This document shows, in pieces, positions 1 through 5,306 of a stretch of DNA of 5,306 bases. The notes under the pieces were generated by a model, which was not told the origin of the DNA, searched no databases, and saw nothing but the letters and a program-made list of their open reading frames with translations. Origin of the DNA: Lachnoclostridium sp. UBA933 (GTDB lineage Bacteria; Bacillota; Clostridia; Lachnospirales; Lachnospiraceae); NCBI GenBank assembly GCA_002293545.1, contig DBDL01000002.1, positions 4,402-9,707 of the forward strand, in the 5' to 3' direction. A program made the translations under genes and the position numbers. Position 1 is the first letter of the stretch. Each line of letters opens with the position of its first letter.

Positions 1-1
1 C

Positions 2-1150
2 AAGATACTGATGGCAAGGAACTGCCATCAATCCGTATACCATGCCGTTTTAACAATGAATTTAATCCCGTATTATATGTATCCCGGAAGGAGGGAACCC
101 TCCGGTATTTATAACGGGGTTACGCGGGAAGACGTGGAAAAGGTACTGGAAAAGGTACCGGATATTAAGTGTGTTGTCATTACCTCTCCTACCTATGAGG
201 GTATGGTTTCGGATATTAAAGGGATTGCCGCCTTTCTGCATAAGAGGGGTGTGCTGCTCATTACAGACGAGGCGCACGGCGCACATTTGAAATGGCATAA
301 AGCATTTCCGGTTTCGGCTTTGGAGGCAGGGGCGGATATTGTGATACAAAGCCTGCACAAAACATTACCGGCACTGACACCGGCGGCGTTGCTTCATATC
401 GGGACCGACCGGGTTTCTGTAAGCAAAATCAAGAAAAATCTGCAGATTTATCAAACAAGCAGTCCCTCCTATGTGCTGATGTCAAGTATGGATCAGTGTA
501 TTACATGGCTCGGCGGGAACGGGAAAGATGCCTTTGAATTATTTTACCGTTTATGTACGGCGTTTTATAAAAAGACGGAACAGCTAAAATATTTGTCCGT
601 GCTCCGTCATCCGGACAAAGACTGTTCCAAAATCATTATCCTGACAGACCGCACAAATATTACGGGGTACCGGTTGGGCAGTATACTGAGAACAGAATAT
701 CGGCTGGAAACGGAAATGCAGCAGCCGCATTATGTGACGGCGATTACCGGAGCGGCGGATACCGAAGAAGCCTGGGTTCGATTGGCAGATGCGCTCCTTA
801 TGATTGACCGCGGATTGAAGCATGTCTGTAAGACAGCAGGTTTCGGGCGGCAAAGCTCCCCGGATTGTCAATGTAATCCGGGGGACCGGCATGTGACCCG
901 GAACAAATATACGCCATATGAAGCGGACTTGTGTCCGGGAGAAATTGTGGAGTGGCGGGATGCCGCCGGCAGAATATCGAAAGAATATGTCTATACCTAT
1001 CCGCCGGGAATACCGTGTATCGTACCCGGAGAGGTCATAACGGAGGAAATCCTGCAAAACTTAGCATCAATCAGACAATCCGGCGGGACATTGCGGGGAT
1101 TGGCGGATGAAAGCGGGGGCAGGATAGAAGTTACAGCAAAACAAGCATAA
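2..1150 (+). CDS. Orn/Lys/Arg decarboxylase family protein (PLP fold type I), N-terminus cut off by window edge
   Basis: This is the C-terminal part of a PLP-dependent basic amino acid decarboxylase of the YaaO/SpeA group. The reading frame is open from base 2. The first ATG at 11 lies inside the conserved stretch KILMARNCHQS, so it is not the true start; roughly 90-100 residues are probably missing upstream, given family members of about 480 residues. Visible motifs are PTYEG, then DEAHGAH (266-286), whose Asp contacts the PLP ring nitrogen, then SLHKT with the Schiff-base lysine at 359-361. The C-terminal domain carries YPPGIP followed by PGE, a family signature. The family decarboxylates arginine, lysine or ornithine to polyamine precursors in the cytosol; the substrate cannot be told here. 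The usual Gln after the ALT motif is Pro (380-382). The gene ends 16 bases before the next and is probably cotranscribed with it. Family assignment is firm; activity is inferred. Confidence 0.93.
   Translation, partial: KILMARNCHQSVYHAVLTMNLIPYYMYPGRREPSGIYNGVTREDVEKVLEKVPDIKCVVITSPTYEGMVSDIKGIAAFLHKRGVLLITDEAHGAHLKWHKAFPVSALEAGADIVIQSLHKTLPALTPAALLHIGTDRVSVSKIKKNLQIYQTSSPSYVLMSSMDQCITWLGGNGKDAFELFYRLCTAFYKKTEQLKYLSVLRHPDKDCSKIIILTDRTNITGYRLGSILRTEYRLETEMQQPHYVTAITGAADTEEAWVRLADALLMIDRGLKHVCKTAGFGRQSSPDCQCNPGDRHVTRNKYTPYEADLCPGEIVEWRDAAGRISKEYVYTYPPGIPCIVPGEVITEEILQNLASIRQSGGTLRGLADESGGRIEVTAKQA
858..883 (+). other. perfect 9-bp stem-loop inside the decarboxylase gene
   Basis: CCCCGGATT at 858-866 is the exact reverse complement of AATCCGGGG at 875-883, leaving an 8-base loop (867-874). 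A further G-U pair can close the loop and another can form at the base of the stem. It encodes a poorly conserved linker between the catalytic part and the C-terminal domain. No T-run follows, so it is not an intrinsic terminator. A role in mRNA folding or processing is only a possibility. Confidence 0.55.
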
Positions 1151-1166
1151 ATGAAAGTTAAATGCC

Positions 1167-1751
1167 GTGGGAAAAATATTTATGATTATTGGGAAAAGTG
1201 CAACGGGAAAGGATACGATATTTTGCAAGCTGCTTGAGAAGTGTCCGGAGCTGAATCGGGTCATACCCTATACGACAAGACCGATACGGAAAGGTGAAAT
1301 AAACGGGGCGGAATACATTTTTTGCTCCGAGGAGGATATGCACCGGTTAGAGGACGAAAATAAGATAATTGAATGCCGGAAGTATGATACGGTCTATGGT
1401 GCGTGGTATTATTTTACAGTAGATGATGAAAGAATGGACTTTGAAAAGAATGATTATCTCATGATTTCCACATTGGAGGGTTACGAACAGGTTTGCCGTC
1501 ACTTCGGAAAAGCTCGGATTATGCCGATTTATATAGTAACGGAGGATTTTGAGCGGCTCAGCCGTTCCATAGCAAGGGAGAAAAAACAAAAAAATCCCTG
1601 TGCGGCAGAGATTTGCCGCCGTTTCTTGGCAGATGAGGAAGATTTTTCGGACAGGAAAATAGAAAAAGCGGGTATCCATACGGTTTTTAAAAACGATGAT
1701 TTAAGGAATTGTGTTGATGAAATTTTCCGATTGATAAAAAACGCTAGATAA
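1167..1751 (+). CDS. guanylate-kinase-like P-loop nucleotide kinase, divergent
   Basis: This 194-residue protein has the guanylate kinase fold by motif. The P-loop GKSATGKDT is at residues 9-17. YTTRPIRKGEINGAEY (35-50) matches the Gmk phosphate-binding strand, with Arg38, Arg41 and Tyr50. Glu69 and Tyr77 match further nucleotide-site positions, and a lid-like region rich in Arg and Lys spans about 128-150. Typical Gmk proteins are about 190-210 residues. However, Ser before TTR is Tyr35, the Ser/Thr after YG is Ala79, and the LDID strand Asp is missing (ISTLEG), so GMP specificity is doubtful. The GTG start at 1167 is chosen because it yields the N-terminal MGKIF expected of this group; ATG at 1182 would begin immediately before the P-loop. 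Only a weak SD (GAAAG, 1154-1158) precedes it, so translation may be coupled to the upstream gene. It occupies the slot of tmk in Bacillus. Fold: confident. Substrate: unknown. Confidence 0.88.
   Translation: MGKIFMIIGKSATGKDTIFCKLLEKCPELNRVIPYTTRPIRKGEINGAEYIFCSEEDMHRLEDENKIIECRKYDTVYGAWYYFTVDDERMDFEKNDYLMISTLEGYEQVCRHFGKARIMPIYIVTEDFERLSRSIAREKKQKNPCAAEICRRFLADEEDFSDRKIEKAGIHTVFKNDDLRNCVDEIFRLIKNAR
1589..1619 (+). other. possible -1 frameshift signal: slippery heptamer and stem-loop
   Basis: In the kinase-like gene, A AAA AAT at 1589-1595 sits in the X XXY YYZ phase of the reading frame. After a 6-base spacer a stem GCGGCA (1602-1607) pairs with TGCCGC (1614-1619) around a 6-base loop. A -1 shift would add about 13 residues and stop at TGA 1634-1636, giving a protein about 40 residues shorter. 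The geometry is clear; a function is speculative, since A-rich lysine codons arise by chance in such genomes. Confidence 0.25.
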
Positions 1752-1765
1752 AAGAAAGAGAAGTA

Positions 1766-1779
1766 TGTTATAATATAAT
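1766..1779 (+). promoter_or_regulatory. sigma-A-type promoter, extended -10, upstream of yaaR
   Basis: TGTTATAAT at 1766-1774 is a perfect extended -10 element (TGn plus TATAAT). A second, overlapping TATAAT lies at 1774-1779. No good -35 hexamer stands at 16-18 bases upstream, which fits an extended -10 promoter. Transcription would begin near 1781-1786, leaving a leader of about 30-36 bases before the yaaR start. It lies in the only real intergenic gap of the window and would give yaaR-holB-ricT and downstream genes their own transcript. Confidence 0.65.
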
Positions 1780-1801
1780 TCTATTCCCGTAAGGACAGAG
1801 C

Positions 1802-1809
1802 GGAGGTGG
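1802..1809 (+). promoter_or_regulatory. strong Shine-Dalgarno deciding the TTG start of yaaR
   Basis: GGAGGTGG at 1802-1809 is a near-complete match to the 16S anti-SD. It lies about 7-10 bases before TTG 1817-1819. No in-frame ATG lies nearby, and the protein read from TTG begins MEIKVTDLQ as expected for the family, so the TTG start is well supported. Confidence 0.8.
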
Positions 1810-1816
1810 GTATCGT

Positions 1817-2257
1817 TTGGAAATTAAAGTTACAGATCTTCAACAAACAGGTCCGGTGGAAAAACAAGAGGCAAAGCAGAACATTCCGGAAGACTTTAAG
1901 TTTAAATTGATGAGTTCGATTGACGAAAGCGGTTTAAAGGCACGTCTAAGCGTTATGATGGAAGAAATTACAATGCAGGGGAAAAAGCTGGGGAAGCATA
2001 TGGATGTCCGCGATATGAAACATTACCGGGGGCTCATCAAAGCATTTATGAATGAAATCGTAAACCGTTCGCATAAATTCAGCCGTGAGAATTTTTTGGA
2101 CAGACGCGGAAGACATCGTGTCTACGGAATGATAAAGCGGGTTGACGCCGTTTTGGATGAATTGGCGGAAGAACTGATTAAAGAAGAAAAGGATAACTTA
2201 ACAATCCTTGGAAAGATTGATGAAATCAGAGGTATCTTGCTGGATATTTTCACATAA
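1817..2257 (+). CDS. yaaR: YaaR family protein (DUF327)
   Basis: This encodes 146 residues, the same length as Bacillus subtilis YaaR. The protein is predicted to be soluble and largely helical: there is no signal peptide or membrane segment, and it is rich in Lys, Glu and Met. After a variable N-terminal tail of about 25 residues come the family features: a helix with MMEEITMQGKKLGK (about 47-60), the HYRGLIKAFMNEIV segment (about 69-82), a basic turn with RRGRHRVYGMIKRVD (about 95-109), and a closing helix ending in the segment KIDEIRGILLDIFT. The biochemical role of the family is not known to me. Its steady place just upstream of holB suggests a link to replication or nucleotide pools, but that is inference. 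It starts with TTG behind a strong SD and has its own promoter, 28 bases upstream of holB. Confidence 0.9.
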   Translation: MEIKVTDLQQTGPVEKQEAKQNIPEDFKFKLMSSIDESGLKARLSVMMEEITMQGKKLGKHMDVRDMKHYRGLIKAFMNEIVNRSHKFSRENFLDRRGRHRVYGMIKRVDAVLDELAEELIKEEKDNLTILGKIDEIRGILLDIFT

Positions 2258-2273
2258 ACAGCGGCAAAGGATG

Positions 2274-2279
2274 AGGAGG
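2274..2279 (+). promoter_or_regulatory. Shine-Dalgarno that fixes the holB start at 2286
   Basis: AGGAGG at 2274-2279 lies 6 bases before ATG 2286-2288. The same frame stays open upstream to an ATG at 2208 inside yaaR, but the 26 extra residues are shadow translation of yaaR and do not resemble a delta' N-terminus. The SD decides for 2286. Confidence 0.8.
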
Positions 2280-2285
2280 GATTGT

Positions 2286-3269
2286 ATGAATGGATTTTCG
2301 GGGATCATTGGCAATGAACTGATCAAGGAACACATGTACAAAGCCATACAAGAGGATAAACCCTATCATGCTTATATATTACAGGGAGAAACCGGTGCCG
2401 GCAAAAAGATAACGGCAGTTGCTTTTGCCGCCGGGCTGCAATGTACCTGTGACGGAGAACGTCCCTGTGAATATTGTGTTTCCTGCAGACAGATCAAGGC
2501 GAATTGTCATACGGATGTGATATGGATTGAGAAAGAAAAGTCCGGATACGGCGTGGAAGAAATACGTAATCAATTGAATCAGGCGGTTTCCATGAAACCA
2601 TATACAAGTAAATACAAAATTTTCTTAATCACAGAAGCGGAAACAATGACCGAGGCAGCACAGAATGCGCTGTTAAAAACCATTGAAGAACCGCCGGAAT
2701 ATGCGGTTATTATTTTAATGACAAATAACATAAACAATCTTTTGCCAACGGTTCGTTCGCGGTGTATGACTTTGGAGTTCGGGCCTCTTACAACGGCGGC
2801 AATTGAAGAGTATCTGATCAAGCAGCACAAGATACCGGATTATTTAGCCAAGACCAGTGCGATGTTTGCACAGGGGAATTTAGGAAAAGCAATCCGTTAT
2901 GCAACCGCCGAAAATTTCATCCAGAAAAAAGAGAAAATCTTACAAATGCTGAGAAAAATACAGCAAATGAAAGTTTTCAATATTATTACGGATTTGAAAA
3001 CAATCATAAAAAATAAGGAAGAAGCAAGTGATGCGATTGACTTAATGATAATCTGGTATCGGGACGTATTATTATTTAAAGCCACAAACGATGTCAACCA
3101 GATTTTATTATCCGAAGAATATTTGAATATATTAGAGGATGCAAAGAGGTTAAGTTATTCTAAAATCGAAGAAATTTTGCAGGGATTTGAAAAAGCCAAG
3201 ATTCGTCTTCATGCAAATGTTAATCTTGAGGTGGCAATGGAATTGATGCTGCTGAATATAAAGGAATAG
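2286..3269 (+). CDS. holB: DNA polymerase III, delta' subunit (clamp loader)
   Basis: This 327-residue protein matches the usual delta' length. It is the clamp-loader subunit that, with delta and the DnaX subunits, opens the beta sliding clamp at the replication fork. Visible in order: an N-terminal FSGIIGNE box typical of Clostridia, a P-loop GETGAGKK (34-41), a zinc-binding cysteine set C53, C61, C64 and C67, a degenerate Walker B (FLITEAE, 113-119), the very conserved AAQNALLKTIEEPP (124-137), and the SRC motif (158-160), in which the Arg acts on ATP in the neighbouring subunit. A helical C-terminal collar domain follows. The P-loop ends in KK rather than K plus Ser/Thr, in line with delta' not being an active ATPase. 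It lies 28 bases after yaaR and 17 before ricT, in the arrangement known from Bacillus. Identification is secure. Confidence 0.96.
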   Translation: MNGFSGIIGNELIKEHMYKAIQEDKPYHAYILQGETGAGKKITAVAFAAGLQCTCDGERPCEYCVSCRQIKANCHTDVIWIEKEKSGYGVEEIRNQLNQAVSMKPYTSKYKIFLITEAETMTEAAQNALLKTIEEPPEYAVIILMTNNINNLLPTVRSRCMTLEFGPLTTAAIEEYLIKQHKIPDYLAKTSAMFAQGNLGKAIRYATAENFIQKKEKILQMLRKIQQMKVFNIITDLKTIIKNKEEASDAIDLMIIWYRDVLLFKATNDVNQILLSEEYLNILEDAKRLSYSKIEEILQGFEKAKIRLHANVNLEVAMELMLLNIKE

Positions 3270-3286
3270 AGTAAGCGGAGGTAATT

Positions 3287-4195
3287 ATGACTAAGGTTAT
3301 TGGTGTTCGTTTCCGCAGGGCGGGCAAGGTATATTATTTTACGCCGGGGAGGTATACGCTGAAGCGGGACGATCATGTTATTGTAGAAACGGCAAAAGGG
3401 GTTGAATTAGGACAAGTTGTACTGCCGCCTACCGAGGTGGCGGAAGAAAAACTGGCATCCCCGGTCAAGGGAGTGATACGTATTGCGACCGAGAAGGACC
3501 GGGAAGAAGAAGAAGAGAACCGGAATAAAGAAAAAGAAGCCTATGAAATCTGTTTGGAAAAAATCGAAAACCATAAGCTTGAAATGAAGCTGATTGAAGC
3601 GGAGTACACTTTTGACCGCAATAAATTATTATTTTATTTTACGGCGGACGGACGTATTGATTTTCGTGAACTCGTAAAAGACTTAGCGGCAGTTTTCCGT
3701 ACAAGGATTGAATTACGGCAAATCGGTGTGAGGGATGAAACCAAAATACTGGGAGGAATGGGAATCTGCGGCCGGATTCTTTGCTGTAACTCCTATCTTT
3801 CTGAATTTGCGCCGGTATCAATAAAAATGGCAAAAGAGCAGAACCTATCCTTAAACCCTACGAAAATCTCCGGGGTATGCGGACGTCTGATGTGCTGTCT
3901 GAAAAACGAAGAAGAAGCCTACGAGTATCTGAACCGCAAGCTTCCCAATATCGGAAGTCAGGTAAAGACACCGGAAGGGCTGGTCGGAGAGGTGATCAGC
4001 ATTGCCGTTTTAAAACAAAGAATCAAGGTTGTTGTCACACTGGAAAAGGATGAAAAGGAAGTTCGCGAATATGGCGTAGAAGAATTGAAATTCCGCCGTG
4101 AGAAGAAACGTAACAGTTCAAAAATAGATAAGGAACTAAAAGAGCTGGAACATTTGGAAAAGGAAGAAGGGAAGTCCCGGCTGAATGACAACTGA
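3287..4195 (+). CDS. ricT: RicT / YaaT, PSP1 domain Fe-S protein, RNase Y specificity factor
   Basis: This 302-residue protein has a PSP1 domain. In Bacillus subtilis RicT (YaaT) forms a complex with RicA and RicF, which carries [4Fe-4S] clusters and guides RNase Y in the maturation of operon mRNAs; it also affects sporulation and biofilm pathways. Here the two cysteine boxes are intact: CGRILCC at residues 161-167 and CGRLMCC at 198-204, at positions matching my recollection of the Bacillus protein. The N-terminal part (MTKVIGVRFRRAGKVYYF) and the GVELGQVV segment are typical. A charged Glu/Lys-rich helix lies at about 69-88, and a Lys/Glu-rich tail follows about residue 260. An SD, GGAGG (3277-3281), stands 5 bases before the ATG. 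The last 11 bases overlap the next gene. RicA and RicF are not in this window. Identification is secure; function is carried over from the family. Confidence 0.95.
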   Translation: MTKVIGVRFRRAGKVYYFTPGRYTLKRDDHVIVETAKGVELGQVVLPPTEVAEEKLASPVKGVIRIATEKDREEEEENRNKEKEAYEICLEKIENHKLEMKLIEAEYTFDRNKLLFYFTADGRIDFRELVKDLAAVFRTRIELRQIGVRDETKILGGMGICGRILCCNSYLSEFAPVSIKMAKEQNLSLNPTKISGVCGRLMCCLKNEEEAYEYLNRKLPNIGSQVKTPEGLVGEVISIAVLKQRIKVVVTLEKDEKEVREYGVEELKFRREKKRNSSKIDKELKELEHLEKEEGKSRLNDN

Positions 4196-4922
4196 TTTTT
4201 TGAAAGAGGGAGAACGCTTAGACGATTTGCAGCGGGATGGATTGAAGCTGATTCAGAACCCCAGGCAGTTCTGTTTTGGAATGGATGCGGTTTTGCTTTC
4301 TGCCTTTGCGGAAGCAAAAGCAGAGGACAAGGTGCTGGATTTATGCTCCGGAAACGGCGTCATTCCTATTTTAATGGCGAGTAAGAAAAAAGGGCGTGTT
4401 ATTACGGGGCTGGAAATCAGGGAAGACGTTGTAAACATGGCGGAGAGAAGCATTTTATATAATGGGCTTCAAGAGCATATATCCATGAAAAGAGGGGATG
4501 TAAAGACGGCTTCTCTGGTTTTTGAACCCTCTTCCTTTGACGTAATAACCTGCAATCCGCCTTATATGATTGCAAATCACGGTCAGCAAAGTAAAAATGA
4601 AGCAGTTTTGACTGCAAAGCATGAAATATTATGCAGCTTGGAGGATGTTTTACGGGAAGCAGAAAAACTATGCAAACCGGGAGGACATTTTTTTATGGTT
4701 CACCGTCCGTTTCGGCTGGCTGAGATCCTGTCTAAAATGGCGAAATACGGCTTAGAACCCAAGAGGCTGCGTCTGGTATACCCTTATGCCGATAAAGAGC
4801 CGAATATGGTCTTAATCGGGGGCGTACGGGGAGGACAGCCGAGAGTGCATGTAGAGAAACCGCTGGTCGTATATGAGAAAGAGGGAAAATATACGGAAGA
4901 GGTGTACCGGCTTTATGAGTGA
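4185..4922 (+). CDS. trmN6: class I SAM methyltransferase, YabB / TrmN6 type (tRNA1(Val) adenine-37 N6)
   Basis: This 245-residue protein matches Bacillus YabB in length. The N-terminal ERLDDLQRDGLKLIQ and the FGMDAVLLSAF segment are typical of this family (COG4123). Motif I for SAM binding is DLCSGNG (52-58), and an acidic residue follows in the GLEIRED strand. The catalytic NPPY (124-127) marks an N6-adenine or similar amino methyltransferase. The E. coli member TrmN6/YfiC makes m6A at position 37 of tRNA1(Val); the substrate of Bacillota members is carried over by homology and is less certain. The start ATG at 4185 lies inside ricT with an 11-base overlap, and a purine-rich SD-like stretch (GGAAGAAGGGAAG) lies at about 4162-4174, so translation is probably coupled to ricT. 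TTG at 4200 is an alternative start giving a protein 5 residues shorter. Confidence 0.9.
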   Translation: MTTDFLKEGERLDDLQRDGLKLIQNPRQFCFGMDAVLLSAFAEAKAEDKVLDLCSGNGVIPILMASKKKGRVITGLEIREDVVNMAERSILYNGLQEHISMKRGDVKTASLVFEPSSFDVITCNPPYMIANHGQQSKNEAVLTAKHEILCSLEDVLREAEKLCKPGGHFFMVHRPFRLAEILSKMAKYGLEPKRLRLVYPYADKEPNMVLIGGVRGGQPRVHVEKPLVVYEKEGKYTEEVYRLYE

Positions 4923-4925
4923 AAC

Positions 4926-4929
4926 GGAG
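4926..4929 (+). promoter_or_regulatory. Shine-Dalgarno for rsmI start at 4936
   Basis: GGAG at 4926-4929 lies 6 bases before ATG 4936. A competing in-frame ATG at 4915 overlaps the previous stop (ATGAGTGA) and has GAGGTG at 4899-4904, about 10 bases upstream. I prefer 4936 because MQGELYLCATPIGN fits the usual short N-terminus of clostridial RsmI, but the longer form cannot be excluded. Confidence 0.5.
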
Positions 4930-4935
4930 AAAACC

Positions 4936-5306
4936 ATGCAGGGAGAGTTATATTTATGTGCAACACCAATCGGAAACATGGAAGATATTACGCTTCGTGT
5001 CCTGCGCATATTGCAGGAGGCGGACTTAATTGCGGCAGAGGACACAAGGCATACATTAAAGCTTTTGACCCATTATGAAATTAAGACGCCAATGACAAGT
5101 TATCATAAATTCAACCAAAAAGAAAAGACCTCATCCCTGATCCGTAAAATGACAGAGGGTACAGTAATCGCACAGGTATCCGATGCGGGAACACCCGGAA
5201 TTTCCGATCCGGGGGAAGAATTGGCACGGGCAGCATATAAAGCAGGGATTAAAGTCACCGCGCTTCCCGGAGCTACGGCAATGATACCGGCGGTTATACT
5301 AAGCGA
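4936..5306 (+). CDS. rsmI: 16S rRNA (cytidine-1402 2'-O)-methyltransferase, 3' end cut off by window edge
   Basis: The N-terminal 123 residues of RsmI are present; the full protein is usually about 280 residues, so the rest lies beyond the window. RsmI methylates the 2'-OH of C1402 in the decoding centre of 16S rRNA, using SAM, and belongs to the tetrapyrrole methylase fold. Visible motifs are the nucleotide-site TPIGN (10-14, numbered from 4936), AAEDTR (33-38), TSYHKFN (54-60), the highly conserved SDAGTPGISDPG (82-93), and ALPGATA near the cut, where many relatives have PGPSA. It follows the tRNA methyltransferase gene with a 13-base gap (or an 8-base overlap if ATG 4915 is used), which suggests one transcript. 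The order methyltransferase then rsmI matches Bacillus yabB-yazA-yabC without the GIY-YIG gene yazA between them. Identification is secure. Confidence 0.95.
   Translation, partial: MQGELYLCATPIGNMEDITLRVLRILQEADLIAAEDTRHTLKLLTHYEIKTPMTSYHKFNQKEKTSSLIRKMTEGTVIAQVSDAGTPGISDPGEELARAAYKAGIKVTALPGATAMIPAVILS

Noticed and set aside
136..158. Tandem 12-base repeat, GGAAAAGGTAC twice (136-146 and 148-158)
   Set aside because: It encodes VEKV-LEKV in a surface helix; two copies of a short lysine/glutamate codon pattern are easily explained by chance.
584..1057. 157-residue open frame on the minus strand inside the decarboxylase
   Set aside because: It is a shadow of the sense gene; the sense frame carries all conserved motifs and the antisense protein shows none.
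1085..1118. G-rich stretch with three runs of three or more G, possible G-quadruplex
   Set aside because: There are only three long G-runs; a fourth would need a GG pair. It lies at Gly-rich codons at the end of the decarboxylase gene, so there is no good case.
1602..1619. GC-rich stem as an intrinsic terminator within the kinase-like gene
   Set aside because: No T-run follows the stem and it lies mid-gene.
1731..1774. TTGATA at 1731-1736 as the -35 of the yaaR promoter
   Set aside because: The spacer to the -10 would be 32 bases, far beyond the usual 16-18.
2208..2285. Longer HolB with 26 extra N-terminal residues
   Set aside because: The stretch is yaaR read in another frame; a clear SD and a family-like N-terminus support ATG 2286.
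3958..4317. 119-residue open frame on the minus strand across the ricT/trmN6 junction
   Set aside because: It is Ser/Phe-rich antisense of Glu/Lys-rich coding sequence, without an SD or any familiar motif.

Overview
The window looks like chromosomal DNA from a Gram-positive anaerobe of the class Clostridia, most likely Lachnospiraceae or a close relative. The reasons are the gene order (a decarboxylase, a nucleotide-kinase-like protein, YaaR, HolB, RicT/PSP1, a YabB/TrmN6-type methyltransferase and RsmI), strong GGAGG ribosome binding sites with GTG and TTG starts, moderate GC content, and protein wording typical of that group. Family assignment comes from reading motifs by eye; no database search was run. 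I see no mobile element, CRISPR array, tRNA or rRNA.

Layout: all seven genes lie on the + strand and are packed tightly, with no gene-free stretch over 70 bases. Positions 2-1150 hold the C-terminal part of a PLP-dependent Orn/Lys/Arg decarboxylase-family protein; its N-terminus lies before the window. At 1167-1751 is a guanylate-kinase-like P-loop protein with a GTG start. A 65-base gap follows, with a good extended -10 promoter (1766-1779) and a strong SD. Then come yaaR (1817-2257, TTG start), holB (2286-3269), ricT (3287-4195), a tRNA1(Val) A37 N6-methyltransferase-like gene (4185-4922) and the 5' part of rsmI (4936 to the window end).

How the genes fit together: this is a variant of the Bacillus subtilis yaaO-tmk-yaaQ-yaaR-holB-yaaT-yabA-yabB-yazA-yabC neighbourhood. 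It mixes replication (clamp-loader delta'), nucleotide metabolism (a kinase), mRNA maturation (RicT, partner of RNase Y) and RNA methylation (tRNA and 16S rRNA). Compared with Bacillus, the thymidylate kinase slot holds a Gmk-like protein, and yaaQ, yabA and yazA are absent. The internal promoter suggests the decarboxylase and kinase form one unit, with yaaR-holB-ricT-trmN6-rsmI as a second unit that may also receive read-through.

The most interesting points are the Gmk-like protein, which keeps the nucleotide kinase scaffold but seems to have lost several guanine-recognition residues, a phased slippery heptamer plus stem-loop in the same gene, and a perfect 9-bp RNA hairpin inside the decarboxylase gene. 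Otherwise this is a conserved housekeeping region; I found no evidence of a new defence or mobile system.
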